Assembly (NCBI RefSeq): GCF_000308795.1
Contig: NZ_BAGK01000127.1
Location: 62,001-126,000 of the forward strand
Direction of reading: 5' to 3'
DNA from: Nocardia thailandica NBRC 100428
GTDB lineage: Bacteria > Actinomycetota > Actinomycetes > Mycobacteriales > Mycobacteriaceae
Length of the DNA stretch: 64,000 bases
The notes under the pieces were generated by a model. It did not search any database, was not told the DNA's origin, and was given only the letters and a program-made list of their open reading frames with translations. The position numbers and the translations under genes were made by a program. Shown here piece after piece: positions 59,955 to 64,000 of this stretch. Each line of letters opens with the position of its first letter. Position 1 is the first letter of the stretch.

Positions 59955-61246
59955 CGGATGCCTTTCGCGGGGCGCGGTGCGCGCGCCGGGGGAGTCGGGG
60001 CCGGTGGGCCGGGCAGCAGGCGGGCGCGGTGCGCGGCGAACACCGCGGCGGCCGAGCCGAAGCCGAGGCAGGCGCACAGCAGCGCGGGGGGCCAGGACAG
60101 GGCGCCGCCGCCGTGGTCGGCGACCGCGCCGACCAGCGCGCCCGCGCCCAGGGTCGCCAGCCCCGAGGCGAGATAGAAAGCGCCGTAATAGGTTCCGGTC
60201 AGGGCGGGGCCGGAGAAGCGGGGCACGGCCTCGTTGACGAAGGGCTGGGCCACGCTCACCCCGAGGGCCAGCACGACCGCGCCGACCAGCACGGGGATCA
60301 GCCGCAGCGTCACCGCGCCCGCGCCGGTCCCGTCGGGCAGGCCCAGCGCCGCCGCGGCGGGCACCGGCAGGAACGCCGCGCCCATCAGGACCATCCCCGC
60401 CGCCATGAGCGGTCCGCGCTCCTCGCGCGGACCCAGCGCGCGGGTGACCGGCACCTGCAGCACGACCACGGCGATGGTCTCGACCACGAACAGCGCCGCG
60501 ACCGCGGCCGGGCCTGCCTCGGGACCGGCCAGGTCCCTGGCCTGCAGGGTGAACAGCAGATACAGCTGGCTCTGCAGCACGAACAGGCCCGCCATGGCCA
60601 GCGCGAACGCCCGGAAGCGGCGGTCGGCGAAGACCGTGGCGACATCGCCGCGCAGCGTGGTGGCCGTGGCGGGCACGCGGCGTCGGGGCAGCAGCAGGAG
60701 CTGGGCGAGGGTGAGCGCGGCGAAGACCGCCGCCGCCGCGAGCGCGGTGACCCGGAATCCCAGGCCGGCCAGGACCGTGCCGAGGACGGGTCCGAGCGCG
60801 CACCCGGCGTTGCCGAACACGTTGAACCAGGCGAAGGCCTGCGCGGCGCGCTCGGCGCTGTCGCGGGCGATGTAGGCCCGCACGGCGGGATTGAACAGCG
60901 CCCCGGCGAACCCGGTGAGCACCGAGGCGGCCAGTACCACCGGCAGCGACCCGCCGACGGCGAACAGGGCGAACCCGGCCGCGCGGATACCGGCGCCGAC
61001 GATGATCACCCCGCGCGCGCCGAGCCGGTCGGCGGCGGTGCCGCCGACGAGGAACAGGCCCTGCTGGCTGAGGTTGCGCACGCCGAGCACGACGCCGACC
61101 ACGGTCACCGACAGCGCCAGGTCGGCGCGCAGATAGTCGGCGAGGAACGGCACCAGCATGAAGAAGCCGACGTTGCCGAGGCACTGGTTGACCAGCAGCA
61201 GCCGCACCCCGCGCGGCAGGGCCCGCAGGTCGGCGAACGCGGTCAC
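59951..61246 (-). CDS. MFS transporter (exporter)
   Basis: 431 residues, about 12 hydrophobic segments with the MFS A-like motif GGTAADRLGARGVI after the second helix. The C-terminal helices include LAAGVL-type Gly/Ala-rich regions. It resembles drug-efflux antiporters and probably exports the product of the operon. The start is GTG at 61246, overlapping the epimerase stop by 4 bp. Confidence 0.88.
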   Translation of the reverse strand: MTAFADLRALPRGVRLLLVNQCLGNVGFFMLVPFLADYLRADLALSVTVVGVVLGVRNLSQQGLFLVGGTAADRLGARGVIIVGAGIRAAGFALFAVGGSLPVVLAASVLTGFAGALFNPAVRAYIARDSAERAAQAFAWFNVFGNAGCALGPVLGTVLAGLGFRVTALAAAAVFAALTLAQLLLLPRRRVPATATTLRGDVATVFADRRFRAFALAMAGLFVLQSQLYLLFTLQARDLAGPEAGPAAVAALFVVETIAVVVLQVPVTRALGPREERGPLMAAGMVLMGAAFLPVPAAAALGLPDGTGAGAVTLRLIPVLVGAVVLALGVSVAQPFVNEAVPRFSGPALTGTYYGAFYLASGLATLGAGALVGAVADHGGGALSWPPALLCACLGFGSAAAVFAAHRARLLPGPPAPTPPARAPRPAKGIR

Positions 61247-62280
61247 CGGGCCTCCGTCGCTCGGGTGACGCCGAGGCCGGGGCCTGCGGGGGTGTCGAGC
61301 AGGCCGTCGGCGCCGCCCAGGCCCGTCCACGGGTCGTCGGCCAGCAGCAGGTGCCCGTCGAGGTCGGCCCAGCGGGCGCGGCCGAGCAGGTGCGCGGCGG
61401 GGGCGATGCCCAGGGAACTGGCCGCCTGGCAGCCGAGCAGGACCTGCCAGCCGCGGTCGGCGGCGCGCGCGGCCATCGTCAGGCCCGCGTCGAGGCCGCC
61501 GCATTCGGCGAGCTTGATGTTGACGCCGCCGATTCCGGCGGGCAGCTCGTCGAGGTCGGCGGGGGTCGCGGCGTCCTCGTCGGCCACGATCGGCACGGGT
61601 ACCGCGGCGCACACCTGCGCCAGCCACGGCCGCCGTCCCGCCGGGACGGGCTGTTCGACGGCGGCGATGTCGAGCTCGGCCAGTGTCCGCAGGACGTGGA
61701 CGGCGGTCGCGACGTCCCAGGCGCCGTTGGGGTCGAGCAGCAGCGCGGCCCCGGGGGCGGCGTGGCGCACGGCGCGCACGGCGGCGATGTCGGCGGCGGG
61801 GTCGGGGTCGCCGAGTTTGATCTTGATCACCGAGAATCCGGCTGCGACGAGCGCGTCGGCGCGTTCGGCCGCCGCGCGGGGTCCGGTGAGGCCGATGGTG
61901 CAGGCGGTGGGCATCCGGTGCCGGGGCGGCACGCCGAGCGCGGCGGCGACCGCCACCCCGGCGCGGCGGGCGAGCAGGTCGTGCACGGCGGCGTCGACCG
62001 CGCACGCGACCGGCGGCGGCAGGGTCTGCCGGACTCGCGGCAGGCTCGCGCGCAGCGCCTCCGGATCCGGGGGCAGGCCACGCGCGATCCAGCCTGCGAG
62101 GGCGGACAGGATCGCGGGGGTGTCCAGGCCGAGGCGGGGGCTGGTGACGACCTCGCCCCACCCGGACTCGTCGCCGTCGCGTATCCGGACCCACACCGCG
62201 TCGCGGCCGGACATGCTCGCGCGCGAGATCCGCAGTGGGCGGGCGAGTTCCAGCCGGGCGGTCTGCCAGGTGATCCTCAC
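61243..62280 (-). CDS. Enolase-superfamily epimerase (dipeptide epimerase/MLE type)
   Basis: 345 residues. The catalytic K153-x-K155, metal ligands D183, E209 and D234/D236 (VADEDA), and acid/base K256 (NIKLAECGG) are all present as in L-Ala-D/L-Glu epimerase. It would epimerise an alpha-carbon of an amino acid or dipeptide-like compound. The start is GTG at 62280 and both ends overlap neighbours by 4 bp. Placed between the PLP synthase and the exporter, it may set the stereochemistry of the SbnA-type product (inference). Confidence 0.9.
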   Translation of the reverse strand: MRITWQTARLELARPLRISRASMSGRDAVWVRIRDGDESGWGEVVTSPRLGLDTPAILSALAGWIARGLPPDPEALRASLPRVRQTLPPPVACAVDAAVHDLLARRAGVAVAAALGVPPRHRMPTACTIGLTGPRAAAERADALVAAGFSVIKIKLGDPDPAADIAAVRAVRHAAPGAALLLDPNGAWDVATAVHVLRTLAELDIAAVEQPVPAGRRPWLAQVCAAVPVPIVADEDAATPADLDELPAGIGGVNIKLAECGGLDAGLTMAARAADRGWQVLLGCQAASSLGIAPAAHLLGRARWADLDGHLLLADDPWTGLGGADGLLDTPAGPGLGVTRATEAR

Positions 62281-63317
62281 GCGCCCACCTGCTCGCGGCG
62301 CGGCGCGCGGACCACCGTGCAGCGGGCCCAGCCGTGGACCTCGCTCGCGTCGGGCCGGGGCAGGTCCTCGGGCGCGGTGGCGGGTGCGGCGGTCAGGCCG
62401 TGGCGCGCGCACCAGGCGTCGTCGTAGATCGAGCGCAGGTAGCGGTGGGGTCCGTCGGGGAACACGGTGAGCACCCGCGCGGCGGGCTCGCGCCGGGCCA
62501 GCCAGTCCGCGACCAGCGCCACCGCCCCGGTGCTCCAGCCGCCGGCCAGCCCGGTCGCGGCGGCCAGGCGACGGCAGGAGGCCACGGCCTCGGTCGCCCC
62601 GACCCAGTGCACCTCCTCGAAATCGGCGTAGGCGACATTGCGGGGCAGGATGCTGCTGCCGAGGCCGCGCATGAGCCGCGGGCGGTCGGGCTGGCCGAAG
62701 ATCCGCGACCCGGTCGCGTCGACGCCGACCACCCGCAGGCCCGGCCACCGATCGCGCAGCACCCGGGTCAGCCCGGCGCAGTGCCCGCCCGAGCCGATGG
62801 CGGCGACGAGGATGTCGGCCCGCTCCACCTGGTCGAGGATCTCCGCGCCCATCGCCGCGTACCCGGCGGCGTTGTCGGGGTTGTCGTACTGGTCGGGCCA
62901 GTAGGCGCGCGGGTCGGCGGCGCGCAGGGCGGCGAGGCGGTCGAGGCGGGCCTGTTGCCAGCCGCCGACCGGGTGCGGGGTGGACACGATCTCGAGGCCG
63001 ACGCCGAAGGCGGCGAACAGGGCCCGCATCTCCGGTTCCAGGCCGCTGTCGACGACCAGGGTCACCGGGTGGCCGAGGGCCTTGCCCGCCAGCGCCAGGC
63101 CCAGACCCAGCGTGCCGCTGGTGGATTCGACGACCGGCGCCCCGGGGGCGAGATCGCCGCGGGCGCGGGCGGCGGTCAGCATGGACACCGCCGCCCTGGC
63201 CTTCATCCCCGCGATGCTCGCGGCCTCGAGCTTGGCCAGGTAGTGGACGGCACCCGCGGGGACCGGGACCACGGGGGTGTTGCCGATCAGGGCCAGCAGT
63301 CCGGGCAGCGCGTTCAC
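62277..63317 (-). CDS. SbnA-like PLP-dependent synthase
   Basis: 346 residues of the cysteine synthase/beta-replacement family. The PLP lysine is K39 (GMKARAA), the substrate loop STSGT (65-69) and the phosphate-binding GSGGH stretch follow, and AYWPDQYDNPDN, GGWSTGAV and FPDGPHRYLRSIYDDAW align closely with staphylococcal SbnA. SbnA joins O-phospho-L-serine and L-glutamate to form N-(2-amino-2-carboxyethyl)-L-glutamate, a 2,3-diaminopropionate precursor. No SbnB-like partner is in the window; it may lie beyond the right edge. The start is GTG at 63317. Confidence 0.9.
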   Translation of the reverse strand: MNALPGLLALIGNTPVVPVPAGAVHYLAKLEAASIAGMKARAAVSMLTAARARGDLAPGAPVVESTSGTLGLGLALAGKALGHPVTLVVDSGLEPEMRALFAAFGVGLEIVSTPHPVGGWQQARLDRLAALRAADPRAYWPDQYDNPDNAAGYAAMGAEILDQVERADILVAAIGSGGHCAGLTRVLRDRWPGLRVVGVDATGSRIFGQPDRPRLMRGLGSSILPRNVAYADFEEVHWVGATEAVASCRRLAAATGLAGGWSTGAVALVADWLARREPAARVLTVFPDGPHRYLRSIYDDAWCARHGLTAAPATAPEDLPRPDASEVHGWARCTVVRAPRREQVGA

Positions 63318-64000
63318 GCGGACACCTCGTCGCGATAGTGGTGCAGGGTCGAGGGGCCGCCGTCGAGGGAGAAGAACGGATACGGTTCGGCCGAGACGGC
63401 CGTGACTCCGGCACCGAGGAACCAGGGCAGGATCCCGCTGCCGGTCTGGGCGTAGGCCACCAGCGGCAGGTCGCGTGCGCGCGCCGCGCGGGCCAGCGCG
63501 TCGAAGGTGCCGTTGCCCAGGGTCATGCCGGTCACCAGCAGGGCGTCGTGGACGTCGGGCGCGGTAGAGGGGTCCCGGTGGACCGGCTCGCCCCATTCGG
63601 TGGTGCCACCGGCGAAATCGCAGGGCGTGTAGGTCATGCCGCGCTCGCGCAGGGCTGCCAGCAGCGAGCCGACCACCCCGACCACCAGGACGTGGCGCGC
63701 CGTGCCCGGCAGCAGGTCCGCGACGGCGCGTGCCCGCGCGCGGGACTTGGTGAGCGTGTCGCCCGCGCCGAGGACGACCGGCGCGCCCGCACGGCCACCG
63801 GCGCGCGGATGCGGCTGGACGTGCAGCAGATAGGTGTCGAGGGCCGCGACGCGCACCGGCAGCAGCGGGTGGGTCAGCAGCTCGGCGAGGCGGGCTCCCG
63901 CGCAGCCCGCCAGCACGTCGTCGGCGTCGGTGCCGGGCTCGATCGCGCAGGAGCCGACGGCCGCGCCGGTGCGCAGGCACAGCACCGCGTTGCGGTAGCC
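63314..64000 (-). CDS. DUF364-like putative metal-chelation protein, 5' end outside window
   Basis: About 229 codons of the C-terminal part are present; the frame (G-Y-R-N-A-V-L-C-L) runs out of the right edge. A Rossmann-like half with LVVGVVGSLLAALRERGM, DALLVTGMTLGNGTFDAL and PLVAYAQTGSGILPWFLGAGV fits DUF364/DUF4213 (PF04016), described in domain databases as a putative heavy-metal chelation domain. Its stop overlaps the PLP synthase start by 4 bp. Its presence supports a metal-related product. The call is moderate because the N-terminus is missing. Confidence 0.65.
   Translation of the reverse strand, partial: GYRNAVLCLRTGAAVGSCAIEPGTDADDVLAGCAGARLAELLTHPLLPVRVAALDTYLLHVQPHPRAGGRAGAPVVLGAGDTLTKSRARARAVADLLPGTARHVLVVGVVGSLLAALRERGMTYTPCDFAGGTTEWGEPVHRDPSTAPDVHDALLVTGMTLGNGTFDALARAARARDLPLVAYAQTGSGILPWFLGAGVTAVSAEPYPFFSLDGGPSTLHHYRDEVSA

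Overview
The window is 64 kb of very GC-rich DNA with dense, often overlapping genes, many TetR regulators and cytochromes P450, F420/LLM oxidoreductases and an EspR-like regulator. This fits a mycolic-acid actinomycete (order Mycobacteriales). Nocardia or a close relative is the best guess; the genus is inferred from gene content only. No rRNA, tRNA, CRISPR, insertion sequence or phage gene was seen.

Bases 1-16,500 form a lipid/steroid-type catabolic island. It holds an acyl-CoA synthetase (5' end outside the window), a DapB-like oxidoreductase, an LLM oxidoreductase with its TetR regulator, a CYP125-like P450 with an aldehyde dehydrogenase, an SDR, CYP51 with a ferredoxin-ferredoxin reductase fusion, a second TetR, and an aldehyde dehydrogenase-SDR-hydroxyacid dehydrogenase-CMD operon. 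From memory this matches the cyp51 neighbourhood of Mycobacterium tuberculosis (Rv0763c-Rv0771). A broken chimeric pseudogene sits at the end of the last operon. Five promoters here share one operator-like palindrome placed directly after the -10 hexamer, suggesting a local regulon.

Bases 16,500-30,100 hold an orphan hydroxymethylbilane synthase, a KstD-like flavoprotein, TetR/metallo-hydrolase, P450/epoxide hydrolase and an ABC-F protein with a structured leader. They also hold MarR/membrane protein, methyltransferase/TetR, VOC and OsmC genes, several with clear palindromic operators. Bases 30,100-42,650 hold an ECF41-type sigma factor with an NDH-2-like flavoprotein, an ADP-ribosylglycohydrolase, SDR/TetR, an ArsR/P1B-4 metal ATPase pair, TetR/hydrolase, and an erm rRNA methyltransferase. 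The erm gene is preceded by an 18-residue leader peptide and an attenuator-like hairpin.

Bases 42,650-54,600 hold a molybdopterin oxidoreductase, a decarboxylase-fold protein that has lost its PLP lysine, secreted and unknown proteins, an EspR-like regulator, a lipase, an ABC1/UbiB kinase and a TetR/PucR pair.

Bases 54,766 to the right end form one tightly overlapping minus-strand operon of at least ten genes, entering from beyond the window. It contains a DUF364-like protein, an SbnA-like PLP synthase, an enolase-superfamily epimerase, an MFS exporter, a methyltransferase, a PduX-like amino-acid kinase, a FecCD/FepC/FecB-type importer and a GNAT. It looks like an NRPS-independent metallophore production and uptake system and is the best candidate here for an undescribed pathway.
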